A stretch of DNA of 64,000 nucleotides from Verrucomicrobiales bacterium (GTDB taxonomy: Bacteria; Verrucomicrobiota; Verrucomicrobiia; Verrucomicrobiales; DEV007): NCBI GenBank assembly GCA_029233965.1, contig JARGOP010000006.1, positions 47,165-111,164 of the forward strand, written 5' to 3'. Shown piece after piece: positions 28,949-37,121 of this stretch; position 1 is the stretch's first letter, and each line of letters starts with the position of its first letter. The notes under the pieces were generated by a model. The model searched no databases and had not been told where the DNA came from. It saw only the letters and a program-made list of their open reading frames with translations. The position numbers were made by a program, and so were the translations under genes.

Positions 28949-29287
28949 CTAGAGGGAAAGACAGGATTCCTCGACACAGGCCCCGGGAAGGCAGAGGTCG
29001 GGTCGACCCTGACAGCAGTCTTCGGTGAGAAAGCACATCAGTTCCCGCATGCTTTTGGTGTTGAGGCGGTAAATGATCGACCTGCCGCAGCGTTCCGACC
29101 TCACGAGCGAGGCGCTGACCAAATCCTTGAGATGGAAAGAAAGCGTGTTCTTCGGAATATCGAGCTCCCGGGAGAGGTCACCGGCACAGAGCCCTTCGCC
29201 ACCGGCTTTCACCAGCAATCGGAAGGCCCGGAGCCTCGTTGGCTGGGCCAGAGAGGAGAGAGCGGTAACGGCCTCAGATAGTTCCAT
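28949..29287 (-). CDS. arsR: ArsR-family arsenic-responsive repressor
   Basis: A 112-residue winged-helix regulator: ALSSLAQPTRLRAFRLLVKAG, then the recognition helix region DIPKNTLSFHLKDLVSASLV and the wing RCGRSIIYRLN. The C-terminus is cysteine-rich (ELMCFLTEDCC, LCLPGACVEESC), suitable for As(III) binding but unlike the classic CVC box in helix 4. That arrangement is typical of an ArsR subgroup with C-terminal thiols. It heads the arsR-arsC-GAPDH-arsJ operon and should repress it until arsenite binds. Confidence 0.92.
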   Translation of the reverse strand: MELSEAVTALSSLAQPTRLRAFRLLVKAGGEGLCAGDLSRELDIPKNTLSFHLKDLVSASLVRSERCGRSIIYRLNTKSMRELMCFLTEDCCQGRPDLCLPGACVEESCLSL

Positions 29288-29306
29288 GATTCCGGAACTA
29301 TGGAAC
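29281..29306. promoter_or_regulatory. Candidate ArsR operator over the arsR start codon
   Basis: A 26-base near-perfect palindrome with GTTCCAT / ATGGAAC arms around a TTCCGGAA centre; only two base pairs are mismatched. The arsR ATG (29285-29287) lies inside its left arm, and no Shine-Dalgarno sequence precedes it, so the transcript may be nearly leaderless. Size, symmetry and place fit autoregulation by ArsR. Function is inferred. Confidence 0.65.
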
Positions 29307-29406
29307 GGATTGCGGCGCCGTCAACGAAGAAGGCATGCTTCAAGGGTGACGATTCAGTCACCTGCGTTTCGAGAAACGACGGAACACGAAAACCGGAACG
29401 GGAAAA

Positions 29407-29575
29407 GAAAAGGGCGTAGCGGAACGGGCCACCGTTCCGAAGGCAGAGCCCGGGACAGCCCGTCGGAAGCGTGGCCGCATCCGCTACTTTTGAAAAGGGC
29501 GTAGCGGAACGGGCCACCGTTCCGAAGGCAGAGCCCGGGACAGCCCGTCGGAAGCGTGGCCGCATCCGCTACTTT
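29407..29575. repeat. Tandem pair of an 85-base palindromic repeat element
   Basis: An 85-base unit occurs twice in a row with no difference except the last base or two. Each copy is bounded by GTAGCGGA and TCCGCTAC (29416-29487 and 29501-29572) and holds a hairpin with 8-base arms CGGAACGG/CCGTTCCG and a GCCA loop (29420-29439, 29505-29524). Relatives lie near 32913 and 60749-60791. The whole 420-base gap between arsR and dapL shows no gene. Its right part (29576-29708) holds further GC-rich inverted sequence. Confidence 0.9.
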
Positions 29576-29708
29576 CTTGAGCGCGCCTCGTCGTCCTCAA
29601 TCACGAATGCGCTGAGAATGAGAGGCGCGGCGCGAGGGATCCCCCCGTTTCGCTGCGTCTGTCATAAGGTGCTGCGGTCTCCCGGGACAGGACAGGGGCG
29701 TCAAGTCC

Positions 29709-30941
29709 CTACCCGAGATTTTCCTGAATGCGGCGGCAGACTTCCCCCACATTCTCGCGGCTGTTGAAGGCGGAGATGCGGAAGTAGCCTTCACCGGCGG
29801 CGCCGAATCCGGCTCCGGGGGTGATGACGACCTGCGCTTCCGCGAGCATGCGGTCAAACATGTCCCATGAACTCACGCCCTCAGGACAGCCGACCCAGAC
29901 ATAGGGAGCATTGATTCCGCCGTAGACGGGGAGGCCTATCTTTTCGCAGGCTTCGCGGAGGAGTTTGGCATTGGCCATGTAGCCTTCGATGAGAGCCGCG
30001 ACCTGCTTTTTGCCCTCTTCGGAAAAGACGGCAGCAGCGCCGCGCTGGACGGGGTAGCTCGCCCCATTGAATTTCGTGCTGTGACGGCGGGACCAGAGGG
30101 GATGGATCGCCTGCTCTTGACCGTCTTCGGTGTAGCCCTTGAGTCCTTTGGGGATGATTACATAAGCGCAACGCGTGCCGGTGAATCCACCGTTCTTGGA
30201 GAAGGAACGGAATTCGATCGCGCACTCGTGAGCGCCTTCGATTTCAAAAATGGAGTGGGGGACGTCATCTTCCTGGATGAAGGCCTCATAGGCGGCATCG
30301 TAGAGGATGATTGCCTGATTTTCTTTGGCGTAGGCGACCCAGGCCTGGAGTTGCTCGCGGGTCGCCGTTTCTCCGGTCGGATTGTTGGGGTAGCAGAGAT
30401 AGATGAGATCGACTTTCTCTTCCGGAATCGCCGGGACGAAATCGTTCTCCGCCGTGCAGGGAAGGTAGACGAGTCCGGCATACCGGCCGGTGTCGTCGGC
30501 TTCGCCGGTGTTTCCGATCATGACGTTGGTATCAACGTAGACCGGGTAAACCGGATCAGTGATCGCGATTTTGTTTCCGGGGCCGAAGATATCGAGAATG
30601 TTTCCGGTGTCGCACTTCGAGCCGTCGGAAACGAAGACCTCATCGGCTGAGATACCGAGACCGGCGAACTGGTTTTCAACGATGGCTTCGCGGAGAAAGT
30701 CGTAGCCCTGCTCAGGACCGTAGCCACGGAAAGTCTTCGCGTCGCCCTGCTCATCGACGGCGGCGTGCATCGCTTCGCGGCAGGCGAGGGGGAGCGGCTC
30801 GGTGACGTCGCCGATGCCGCACCGGATCAGTTTGGCGGCGGCTTCAGGATTCGCGGAAGTGTAAGCGCTGACGCGACGACCGATTTCGGGGAAGAGGTAG
30901 CCGGCCTTGAGTTTGAGGAAGTTGTCGTTAATGCGTGCCAT
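29709..30941 (-). CDS. dapL: LL-diaminopimelate aminotransferase
   Basis: Converts tetrahydrodipicolinate directly to LL-diaminopimelate for lysine and peptidoglycan, bypassing the succinylase route. The 410 residues match Dap[21 protein letters not shown] at the start, [62 protein letters not shown] and the PLP lysine in [18 protein letters not shown] (near residue 250). DapL is frequent in Chlamydiae, Verrucomicrobiota and plants, which supports the taxonomic guess. It is divergent from a secreted hypothetical protein, with 44 bases between. Confidence 0.97.
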   Translation of the reverse strand: MARINDNFLKLKAGYLFPEIGRRVSAYTSANPEAAAKLIRCGIGDVTEPLPLACREAMHAAVDEQGDAKTFRGYGPEQGYDFLREAIVENQFAGLGISADEVFVSDGSKCDTGNILDIFGPGNKIAITDPVYPVYVDTNVMIGNTGEADDTGRYAGLVYLPCTAENDFVPAIPEEKVDLIYLCYPNNPTGETATREQLQAWVAYAKENQAIILYDAAYEAFIQEDDVPHSIFEIEGAHECAIEFRSFSKNGGFTGTRCAYVIIPKGLKGYTEDGQEQAIHPLWSRRHSTKFNGASYPVQRGAAAVFSEEGKKQVAALIEGYMANAKLLREACEKIGLPVYGGINAPYVWVGCPEGVSSWDMFDRMLAEAQVVITPGAGFGAAGEGYFRISAFNSRENVGEVCRRIQENLG

Positions 30942-30985
30942 GAGTCCAGGGGATGGGGTATTTTGGTCCTGTATAGAGAGGTAAG

Positions 30986-31537
30986 ATGAGAAGAGAGCAA
31001 CGAATTTTTCACCGCCACCGCGTTTTTACGATTTTCGCCTTTGTTGCGATATTGCCCGGGGCGGGAACCGGTTCCGCTGCGGAGAGGGTGCTCATTGCCG
31101 ACGGGAAAATTTCGATCGAGTTGGCCGATGGCTGGGCGGAGACTGATTTGAATCCCGGGAAAGTGCTGGCGGGATTTGCGACTCAGGACAAAAAGAACTC
31201 TCTGTTTCTCACCGGGTTTCAATCCGGCGGCAGTCTGCTTGAGCTCATGGATCAAACGATCACCAACTTCGGGCAGACCTTTGAAATCACGAGTGAGGAG
31301 AAGGCGAAAACCGGCCAGGTGAATGGTCCCGGTGACAAAAAGTGGCCGGCGGTTTTCAAGAGTCTCGAGGCCGATGTCAAAAATGGAAACGGCACCTTCC
31401 CGATGAAGTTCCATCTTCTTGTTTTCGACACAGGTTCGCAGCTCTATACCTTTCAGGCAAGCAGCCTCAAGCCGGTTCGCGAGGCGCGGGAGAGGCAGAT
31501 TTTCGAAATGATCCGCTCTCTCGTTGCCAAGCCCTGA
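30986..31537 (+). CDS. Secreted hypothetical protein
   Basis: A 183-residue protein with a basic N-terminus and a hydrophobic export segment ([20 protein letters not shown], cleavage likely after SAA near residue 32). The mature part starts [19 protein letters not shown] and reads like a small beta-rich domain, with [19 protein letters not shown] and a final helix [14 protein letters not shown]. This pattern resembles other short exported proteins in which a predicted value-like domain precedes a C-terminal helix, but I cannot assign a family. It precedes infA by 21 bases. Confidence 0.6.
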   Translation: MRREQRIFHRHRVFTIFAFVAILPGAGTGSAAERVLIADGKISIELADGWAETDLNPGKVLAGFATQDKKNSLFLTGFQSGGSLLELMDQTITNFGQTFEITSEEKAKTGQVNGPGDKKWPAVFKSLEADVKNGNGTFPMKFHLLVFDTGSQLYTFQASSLKPVREARERQIFEMIRSLVAKP

Positions 31538-31558
31538 ATTTCTGACACACTTTCAACT

Positions 31559-31777
31559 ATGGCGGAACGACCTCCGATACGGGCGCAGGGGCGCATCACT
31601 GAGACGCTTGAGGCGGCTCGACTTTTTGAAGTGGAGATGCCGAATGGCTATCGGGCCTACGCTATTCTGGAGAAAAAAGGGCCCCCTCCGCCGTCAGAGG
31701 ATCCTTCGGGCACGACCGTGACGGTGGATTTTTCCCCCTACGACATGAGTCGATGTCGCGTTGTCGAGTGGGTCTGA
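31559..31777 (+). CDS. infA: Translation initiation factor IF-1
   Basis: A 72-residue S1/OB-fold protein that binds the 30S A site during initiation. RAQGRITETLEAARLFEVEM, NGYRAYAILEKKG, and the conserved end TVDFSPYDMSRCRVVEWV match IF-1. The residues around the loop (GPPPPSEDPSGTTV) are more divergent than in housekeeping copies, and the usual R-x-R-I-L-xGD box is missing. It could therefore be a second, divergent IF-1. It is not in a ribosomal operon; an oligopeptide ATPase gene starts 20 bases later. Confidence 0.85.
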   Translation: MAERPPIRAQGRITETLEAARLFEVEMPNGYRAYAILEKKGPPPPSEDPSGTTVTVDFSPYDMSRCRVVEWV

Positions 31778-31797
31778 AAGACGTAGGGTTTTCACGC

Positions 31798-32772
31798 ATG
31801 GCACTCCTCGAAGTCAACGATCTCAAGACCTGGTTCCACACTCGCGATGGCGTCGTGAAAGCGGTCGACGGCGTCTCCTTCGATGTGGAGGCCGGCGAAA
31901 CGGTGGGAATCGTGGGCGAGTCCGGGTCCGGGAAGTCGGTGACCTGCTACTCGTTGCTCCAGCTCATTCCGCGGCCTCCCGGTCGCATCGAAGGGGGGAG
32001 CGCGAAATTCGGGGATCTCGATCTGCTTTCCCTGAGAGAAGACGAAATCCGAAAGGTCAGGGGAAAACGGATCGGGCTGATTTTTCAGGATCCGATGACT
32101 TCGTTGAATCCCTACCTCAAGATTTCGACCCAACTCATCGAGCCTCTCCTCATTCACGAGGGGATTTCGAAAGCGGAAGCGCTTGACCGGGCCGTCGCCG
32201 AGCTTGCCGCGGTCGGGATTCCGGATCCAAAAAAGCGGATTCACAGCTACCCCCACGAATTTTCCGGGGGGATGCGCCAGCGGGTCATGATTGCGATGGC
32301 ATTGATTACCCGCCCTGAGATTCTCATCGCCGACGAGCCGACAACGGCTCTCGATGTTACGATTCAGCGTCAGGTGCTGGACCTCATCAAGGCCCGACAG
32401 GAGGAACTGGGCACGGCGGTGATTTTCATCACTCACGACCTCGCGGTCGTGTCCGAGGTTTGCGACAAGGTGAACGTGATGTATGCAGGGCGCTTTGTGG
32501 AGCGGGCCGATGTGAAGACGCTTTTTTCCAATCCCCGCCATGCCTACACGAGGGCGCTGCAGCGATCAATTCCCGCCCTGCAGGCGAAAGGGGAAAAGCT
32601 CTACACCATTCCCGGACTGCCACCGAATCTCGCTCACGAAATCCCCGGCTGTGCCTTCGCTCCGCGCTGCCCTGTTGCAGGAATCGATCATGCCGCTTCC
32701 CGCCCTTCGCTGAAAGAACTGGAATCCGGCCACTGGGTTCAGGATTGCCCGGCGTGCCTCATTCAGAAGTAA
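31798..32772 (+). CDS. Oligopeptide/dipeptide ABC transporter ATPase (OppD-like)
   Basis: The ATG at 31798 gives 324 residues beginning [20 protein letters not shown]. Walker A is [11 protein letters not shown], signature [15 protein letters not shown], Walker [14 protein letters not shown]-loop FITHDLAVV. The C-terminal oligopeptide-family extension is present, with [38 protein letters not shown] and DCPACL, a cysteine set that binds an Fe-S cluster in some relatives. It pairs with the OppF-like gene 150 bases downstream. No permease or binding protein gene adjoins, so these must be encoded elsewhere. Confidence 0.94.
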   Translation: MALLEVNDLKTWFHTRDGVVKAVDGVSFDVEAGETVGIVGESGSGKSVTCYSLLQLIPRPPGRIEGGSAKFGDLDLLSLREDEIRKVRGKRIGLIFQDPMTSLNPYLKISTQLIEPLLIHEGISKAEALDRAVAELAAVGIPDPKKRIHSYPHEFSGGMRQRVMIAMALITRPEILIADEPTTALDVTIQRQVLDLIKARQEELGTAVIFITHDLAVVSEVCDKVNVMYAGRFVERADVKTLFSNPRHAYTRALQRSIPALQAKGEKLYTIPGLPPNLAHEIPGCAFAPRCPVAGIDHAASRPSLKELESGHWVQDCPACLIQK

Positions 32773-32864
32773 AAGGTGGGAAGGTGAAAGGTAGGAAGGT
32801 TGAGATTGGCGGGCGGGTGCCCGCAGATGTTGATATATTTTGTTTTTAGGGTGATGTGCTGAGA

Positions 32865-32908
32865 TACTTTCCTACTTTCCTACTTTCCTACTTTCCTACT
32901 TTCCTACT
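32865..32908. repeat. Five 8-base tandem repeats (TACTTTCC) with an inverted partner
   Basis: TACTTTCC occurs five times head to tail at 32865-32904 and once more in part. The opposite-sense pattern (GGTAGGAAGG, GGTGGGAAGG) lies at 32774-32800, so the two flanks could fold on each other across an AT-rich centre. The array fills most of the gap between the OppD-like and OppF-like genes. Confidence 0.85.
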
Positions 32909-32925
32909 GCCGCGTAGCGGAAAAG

Positions 32926-33720
32926 ATGTCCTACCTCGAACTTCAGAATCTGACAAAGCACTTCACGAAGCGTGATGGCTGGCTGGGCAGTGGAACGACC
33001 ACGGTAAAGGCCGTGGATGACGTTTCGTTGAAAATAGAGAAAGGGGAGATTCTCGGGTTGGTCGGGGAGAGCGGATGTGGCAAATCGACGCTCTCGCGTC
33101 TCGTCATGCAATTGCTGATGCCGACTTCGGGGAGTGTCGTTCTCGAAGGGGAGCGGCTCGCCGACTTGCCGCCTCATGAAATCCGGAAACGGCGACGTGA
33201 TTTCCAGATGATTTTTCAGGATCCCTACGCGTCCCTGAATCCCCGGATGACCATTTTCAGCACCCTCGCGGAAGCCATTCTGACCCGCCGTACCCTGTTG
33301 CAATCAGATCGCGATGGACTGGAGGAGGCCGTTTCTGAGCTGATGGAGCGGGTTGGACTCGACGGGCGCTACATCCGTAAGTATCCGCATGAGTTCTCCG
33401 GTGGGCAGCGTCAGCGGATTGCGATTGCCCGTGCCCTCGGGCCGGAGCCGAAACTGATCCTCGCCGATGAGCCGGTCTCGGCGCTCGATGTTTCGATTCA
33501 GTCTCAGATTCTCAATCTTCTGCGGCAGTTGCGCGATGAGTTGGAACTCACGATGATCTTCATTTCCCACGACCTTTCCGTGGTTCGCTACATTGCAGAT
33601 CGGATCGCGGTGATGGATCAGGGAAAAATTGTCGAAGTGGGGGAAGCCGACGCGGTTTTCGACTCGCCGCAGAGCGAGGTGACGGAGATTCTCCTCAGTG
33701 CGATTCCGCAGATACGCTAG
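32926..33720 (+). CDS. Oligopeptide/dipeptide ABC transporter ATPase (OppF-like, short)
   Basis: A 264-residue ATPase with Walker [12 protein letters not shown], signature FSGGQRQRIAIARAL, Walker B LILADEPVSALDVSIQ and H-loop FISHDLSVV. It begins MSYLELQNLTKHFTKRDGWLG, as in OppF/DppF. At 264 residues it lacks most of the usual C-terminal cysteine-bearing extension (OppF is normally about 320) and ends at DSPQSEVTEILLSAIPQIR. With its OppD-like partner it would power peptide uptake. Confidence 0.92.
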   Translation: MSYLELQNLTKHFTKRDGWLGSGTTTVKAVDDVSLKIEKGEILGLVGESGCGKSTLSRLVMQLLMPTSGSVVLEGERLADLPPHEIRKRRRDFQMIFQDPYASLNPRMTIFSTLAEAILTRRTLLQSDRDGLEEAVSELMERVGLDGRYIRKYPHEFSGGQRQRIAIARALGPEPKLILADEPVSALDVSIQSQILNLLRQLRDELELTMIFISHDLSVVRYIADRIAVMDQGKIVEVGEADAVFDSPQSEVTEILLSAIPQIR

Positions 33721-33766
33721 GGATCTTATGCTTGGCGGTGACGGCGGATCCTGTCAGGCTTCGGGG

Positions 33767-34465
33767 ATGAAGATCCTCCTGCTCTGCTCCCTTGTCCTCC
33801 TTGCTTTTCCGGTTCCGGGTTTCACCGGGGAAAAGGAACCCGCGGTTCTTTTTGACGGCACTTCGCTCGAAGCGTTCGATTTCGCGGAAGGGGCCTGGGA
33901 AATCGCAGAAGACGGCTCCCTGACCTGCAAGATGAAGGAGGTCGTCGACAAAAACGGGAAGAAGAAGATCCAGGGAATGGGCTACCTCTGGACGAAGGGA
34001 GAGTACGAAAACTTCGAGCTCACCCTTTCCTACAAACTCTCCGAGGGAGCCAACAGCGGCGTTTTTTATCGTTCCACGAGAGATGATTCCGTTCATCAGG
34101 GGCACGAGGTGCAACTCATGGACAATGTCGGCTTTCAGAAAACGCACGGGGAGAAGGATGAGCGAAAACTGAACGGCTCATTTTACGAGGGAAAGGGACC
34201 CTCGGCGCATCCCGCCAATCCAGTGGGAGAATGGGACACGCTCAAGCTGCGAGCAGTCGGTCCGAACATTGTTTGCCATATCAACGGTGTCGAAGTTTTC
34301 AACGTCGATGTGAATGATTGGCCCGAAGTCGGAAAAAATCCCGACGGGACCACGAACAAGTTCAAGGTCGCGATCAAAGACAAGCCGAGGAAAGGCTACA
34401 TCGGGCTTCAGAATCACGGTCAGGTGGTCTGGTTCAAGGACATCAAGCTGACGCGGCTGGATTAG
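33767..34465 (+). CDS. Secreted DUF1080 (3-keto-disaccharide hydrolase-like) protein
   Basis: I chose the ATG at 33767, after a GGGG stretch, because it starts a clean signal peptide (MKILLLCSLVLLAFPVPGFTG). The 232-residue product is a concanavalin-like DUF1080 domain: EPAVLFDGTSLEAFDF, GYLWTKGEYENFELTLSYKL, NSGVFYRS, GHEVQLMDN, GEWDTLKLRAVG and GYIGLQNHGQVVWFKDIKL. DUF1080 proteins are very abundant in PVC bacteria; some hydrolyse 3-keto-glycosides. The target sugar is unknown. Confidence 0.92.
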   Translation: MKILLLCSLVLLAFPVPGFTGEKEPAVLFDGTSLEAFDFAEGAWEIAEDGSLTCKMKEVVDKNGKKKIQGMGYLWTKGEYENFELTLSYKLSEGANSGVFYRSTRDDSVHQGHEVQLMDNVGFQKTHGEKDERKLNGSFYEGKGPSAHPANPVGEWDTLKLRAVGPNIVCHINGVEVFNVDVNDWPEVGKNPDGTTNKFKVAIKDKPRKGYIGLQNHGQVVWFKDIKLTRLD

Positions 34466-34466
34466 C

Positions 34467-34598
34467 CATGGAGGGACCGGTTCCAACCGGTCCCGGAAGC
34501 ATTGCGAGCCGGGGCATTGCGGACGACACAGAGGTCGTCCCCCCTGATTTCGGGTCCGGATGCGGGATGGTCATGGAGGGACCGGTTCCATCCGGTCC
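34467..34598. repeat. Two copies of a 27-base palindromic repeat
   Basis: CATGGAGGGACCGGTTCCA and the following eight bases occur at 34467-34493 and 34572-34598, differing by one base. Each can form a hairpin (arms GGGACCGG/CCGGTCCC in the first copy). They lie in the 174-base gap between two convergent genes and may help end transcription. Confidence 0.85.
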
Positions 34599-34639
34599 GC
34601 GGAGGATGGGTCGGCGACGACATCGCAGCGCTCCCGGGG

Positions 34640-35332
34640 TTACTCTTTCGGCTTGATTTGCTTCTTCGCCCACGGCATCAGGGTCCTGCCAACCCACGAA
34701 GCGACGGTGAAAAAGCCGTCCAGATAGGCGGTGCTCGCGGCTCCCATGACCCGCTCGACGCCGACCCGCTCGTCGAGATTCCGAAACACCTTGAGCTTCT
34801 CAAGCTGCTTCTTGGCACGTTCGCCGGCATCGAGTTCGGTGGGAATCGTGGCAATGTTCCAAAAGGCAATTGCGGACCAGGCTAGAAGAGCCATCGGGAG
34901 CATGGTTTTCGTCATGCCGAGAAGGGTCACTAAAACCGCGACGAGGGCGAGAGGAATGCTCAGGTAAACGGTCCAGCGAATCACCGAGGTGCGCCAGAGA
35001 AGGGGGCGATGACCCTCGAAGTCCTGTATCGCTTTCCCGGCCTGTTGGGCGGCGATTGCGAGGGCGGGGAAATTGGTCCCGTCAAAATGCCAGGGGGCGA
35101 GAGAGATCTCTTTTTTCGCCGGGGAATAGAAATCCTCAAGCACGCTGCGGCTCCTCACAACGGTTACGCCTTCGATGCCCCGGGACTTCAGGATCTTCTC
35201 AGCCAGTTCGCTTCCGGAGAGGTTCGACGGCAGTCGATTCTCCGTTTCCTGGCCGTAAATCTTCACGTAGCGCCCCCTTCCCCAGAAGGTGATGCCGAGG
35301 GCTATCATAAAGATGAAGACAAAGATATACAT
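34640..35332 (-). CDS. YugP-like membrane protein with destroyed zinc-protease motif
   Basis: A 230-residue protein that follows the YugP/zinc metallopeptidase family layout: an N-terminal helix, a soluble part with VLEDFYSPAKKEISLAPWHF, then two close helices and NIATIPTELDAGERAKKQL, the conserved family tail (usually VEFNASxRA). The catalytic H-E-x-x-H of the family reads Q-Q-A-G-K here (AIAAQQAGKAIQD, residues 96-100), so no zinc site can form. It is most likely a catalytically dead relative. It lies head to tail with a Coa1-like gene, both on the minus strand, 58 bases apart. Confidence 0.75.
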   Translation of the reverse strand: MYIFVFIFMIALGITFWGRGRYVKIYGQETENRLPSNLSGSELAEKILKSRGIEGVTVVRSRSVLEDFYSPAKKEISLAPWHFDGTNFPALAIAAQQAGKAIQDFEGHRPLLWRTSVIRWTVYLSIPLALVAVLVTLLGMTKTMLPMALLAWSAIAFWNIATIPTELDAGERAKKQLEKLKVFRNLDERVGVERVMGAASTAYLDGFFTVASWVGRTLMPWAKKQIKPKE

Positions 35333-35390
35333 GCCGGGAGGTTCGCACCAAGGGCGGGTCAGAGCAATGGACGGAAAAGGGAGACTTCGA

Positions 35391-35819
35391 TCACGGACCC
35401 AACTGGATCACGGGAGCGTCCTCCCCGTCGATGCGGAGTTCCCGGGTCGTGTAATTCCAGGTCTTGGACCCACCCGGTTTGTCGGCGACGACATGGAAGG
35501 TGCCGCTTCCTTTGGGGCCGGAAACCGGGACGGAGAGGTTGGCCGCACCTTCCCCGTTCTTACTTTGAATGTTTCCTGTCAGCCACAGTCCTGCTTCGAT
35601 CGGTTCCCCCAGCGCTTCGATGGCCTGCGGATTCGACTGGATCAGGGCGAGGGTGTCTCCGTAGGTGTCGCTGCTCTTTACCGCACCGATCACGGAGAAG
35701 AAAATGATCGCTACTCCGGCCGCGACGAGGGCAATAAGCCCGAGGCACCCGCAGCCGGAGAAAGCGATGATTTTTCCGGTGGAGGTCTTCTTTTGCGGTT
35801 CAGGAGTGACGTCTTCCAT
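35391..35819 (-). CDS. Coa1/Tim21-like membrane protein
   Basis: A 142-residue protein with one transmembrane helix (LGLIALVAAGVAIIFFSVIGAV, about residues 26-48) and a periplasmic domain matching the bacterial Coa1 family: SDTYGDTLALIQSNPQAIEALGEPIEAG and NLSVPVSGPKGSGTFHVVADK (read in parts). Eukaryotic Coa1 helps assemble cytochrome oxidase. Bacterial homologues are common and their role is not established. No oxidase gene is near. The C-terminus ends in RELRIDGEDAPVIQL. Confidence 0.8.
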   Translation of the reverse strand: MEDVTPEPQKKTSTGKIIAFSGCGCLGLIALVAAGVAIIFFSVIGAVKSSDTYGDTLALIQSNPQAIEALGEPIEAGLWLTGNIQSKNGEGAANLSVPVSGPKGSGTFHVVADKPGGSKTWNYTTRELRIDGEDAPVIQLGP

Positions 35820-36096
35820 GACTGTAAGGTCTCAATTTCAGAGGCTGTGGGCAATCGAAAAGGGCATGGAAAAACCGGAAGAAACGCCAGTGCAATGTCT
35901 GCTCCCGTTTCAATTCAACAGAGTTAAGTGCCTGATTCAAAGGGGGGTGGTGACGGTTTGGGCCGTGTCCGAAAGCGGTCCTTTGTGACAAGATTGATAC
36001 CGGTCGCCATTTGCTGATGGGAGAGCGCTCGCGCAGTGTCAACCCGAACCCGGATTTGCGGGTTCTCTACACAAACCAACTCTGAATAAACAATTG

Positions 36097-36909
36097 ATGA
36101 AAAAAACACTCGCTCTCTTTGCCGCCGTCGCCCTCGTCGCCGGTGCTAACGCGGAAGACAAAATCGTGATCAAGGGGTCTGATACCCTCGGCGCCAAAAT
36201 GGTTCCCCAGCTCGCTGAGGCCTACAAGGAAGCCGGAAACGAAGTCTCTTTCGAAATCGCCGCTGAAGGATCTTCTTCCGCTTTCACCAACCTTCTCGCC
36301 GGAACTGCCGACATCGGGATGTCGAGCCGTAACATCAAGGACTCTGAAGTGGACGAGTTCACGGCCAAGGGCATGGAGATTAAGGACTGGATCGGTGCCT
36401 ACGACATGATCGGCGTGATCGTGAATGAGAACAGCAGCATCGAAGGTCTCACGGTCGAGCAGATCGAAGGTATTTTCACCGGGGACATCACGGACTGGTC
36501 TGAGGTCGGCGGTGACGCGGGTCCGATCTCCGTCTACACCCGCAACACTTCTTCCGGAACCTACAAGTCGTTCCAGGAGATGGCGATGAACAAGCGCGAC
36601 TACGGTGCTGACACCCAGAAGATGGCCGGTAACGAGCAGATCGCTGAGGAAGTGGCCAAGAACGCCAACGGAATCGGTTACGTCGGACTTGCTTACACAG
36701 ACAAGGATGGCATCAAAGCGGTTGCGGTTAACGACGTCGAGCTCAAGCCTGAGAACGCGAAGGACTACCCAATCGCCCGGAGCCTTCACTATTACACGAT
36801 TGACGGAAAGCTTTCCGAGGCTGCTACCAAGTTTCTCACTTGGGCAACCACCGACGAGAAGGCTGCAGAGATTGTTTCCCGTGTTGGATTCATCGCTCTC
36901 TCCGAGTAA
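36097..36909 (+). CDS. pstS: Phosphate ABC transporter substrate-binding protein
   Basis: The ATG at 36097 gives 270 residues with a signal peptide (MKKTLALFAAVALVAGANA). The mature protein begins DKIVIKGSDTLGAKMVPQL, the phosphate-binding first loop, then SSSAFTNLLAGTADIGMSSR and RNTSSGTYKSFQEM, both part of the PBP-like phosphate site. At 270 residues it is the short PstS type. It lacks a lipobox, so it is probably free in the periplasm. It leads the pstS-pstC-pstA-pstB cluster, with a terminator-like hairpin between it and pstC that would let pstS be made in excess. Confidence 0.95.
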   Translation: MKKTLALFAAVALVAGANAEDKIVIKGSDTLGAKMVPQLAEAYKEAGNEVSFEIAAEGSSSAFTNLLAGTADIGMSSRNIKDSEVDEFTAKGMEIKDWIGAYDMIGVIVNENSSIEGLTVEQIEGIFTGDITDWSEVGGDAGPISVYTRNTSSGTYKSFQEMAMNKRDYGADTQKMAGNEQIAEEVAKNANGIGYVGLAYTDKDGIKAVAVNDVELKPENAKDYPIARSLHYYTIDGKLSEAATKFLTWATTDEKAAEIVSRVGFIALSE

Positions 36910-36959
36910 TTCCCGGATTTTGTTCGACCTCTCCGCGAGGTCGGGCGATAGAAATCACG

Positions 36960-36990
36960 AGGTCTGACAGGTTGCCTGTCAGACCTTTTT
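36960..36990 (+). terminator. Intrinsic terminator or attenuator after pstS
   Basis: Perfect 12-base arms (AGGTCTGACAGG/CCTGTCAGACCT) with a TTG loop and a run of T. It sits about 50 bases after the pstS stop and 130 before pstC. A second small hairpin (CGACCT/AGGTCG) lies at about 36925-36943. Confidence 0.9.
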
Positions 36991-37121
36991 CCGTTTCAAT
37001 GCAGTTCTCCTGAATCGAGCCGGTCGTGTCTGAATCGTCACGAATTCCGTTGAGACAAAATTGCGATCTGATTCTCTTGTAGAGCATCGAAAAACGAAGC
37101 ATACCTTTTCCCTGAAATTCC

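Noticed and set aside
29407-29575. CRISPR-like array
   Set aside because: Only two adjacent units with no unique spacer between them, and no cas genes; it is a duplicated palindromic element.
35820-36096. Pho box upstream of pstS
   Set aside because: I looked for the CTGTCAT-type direct repeat and found only weak partial matches.
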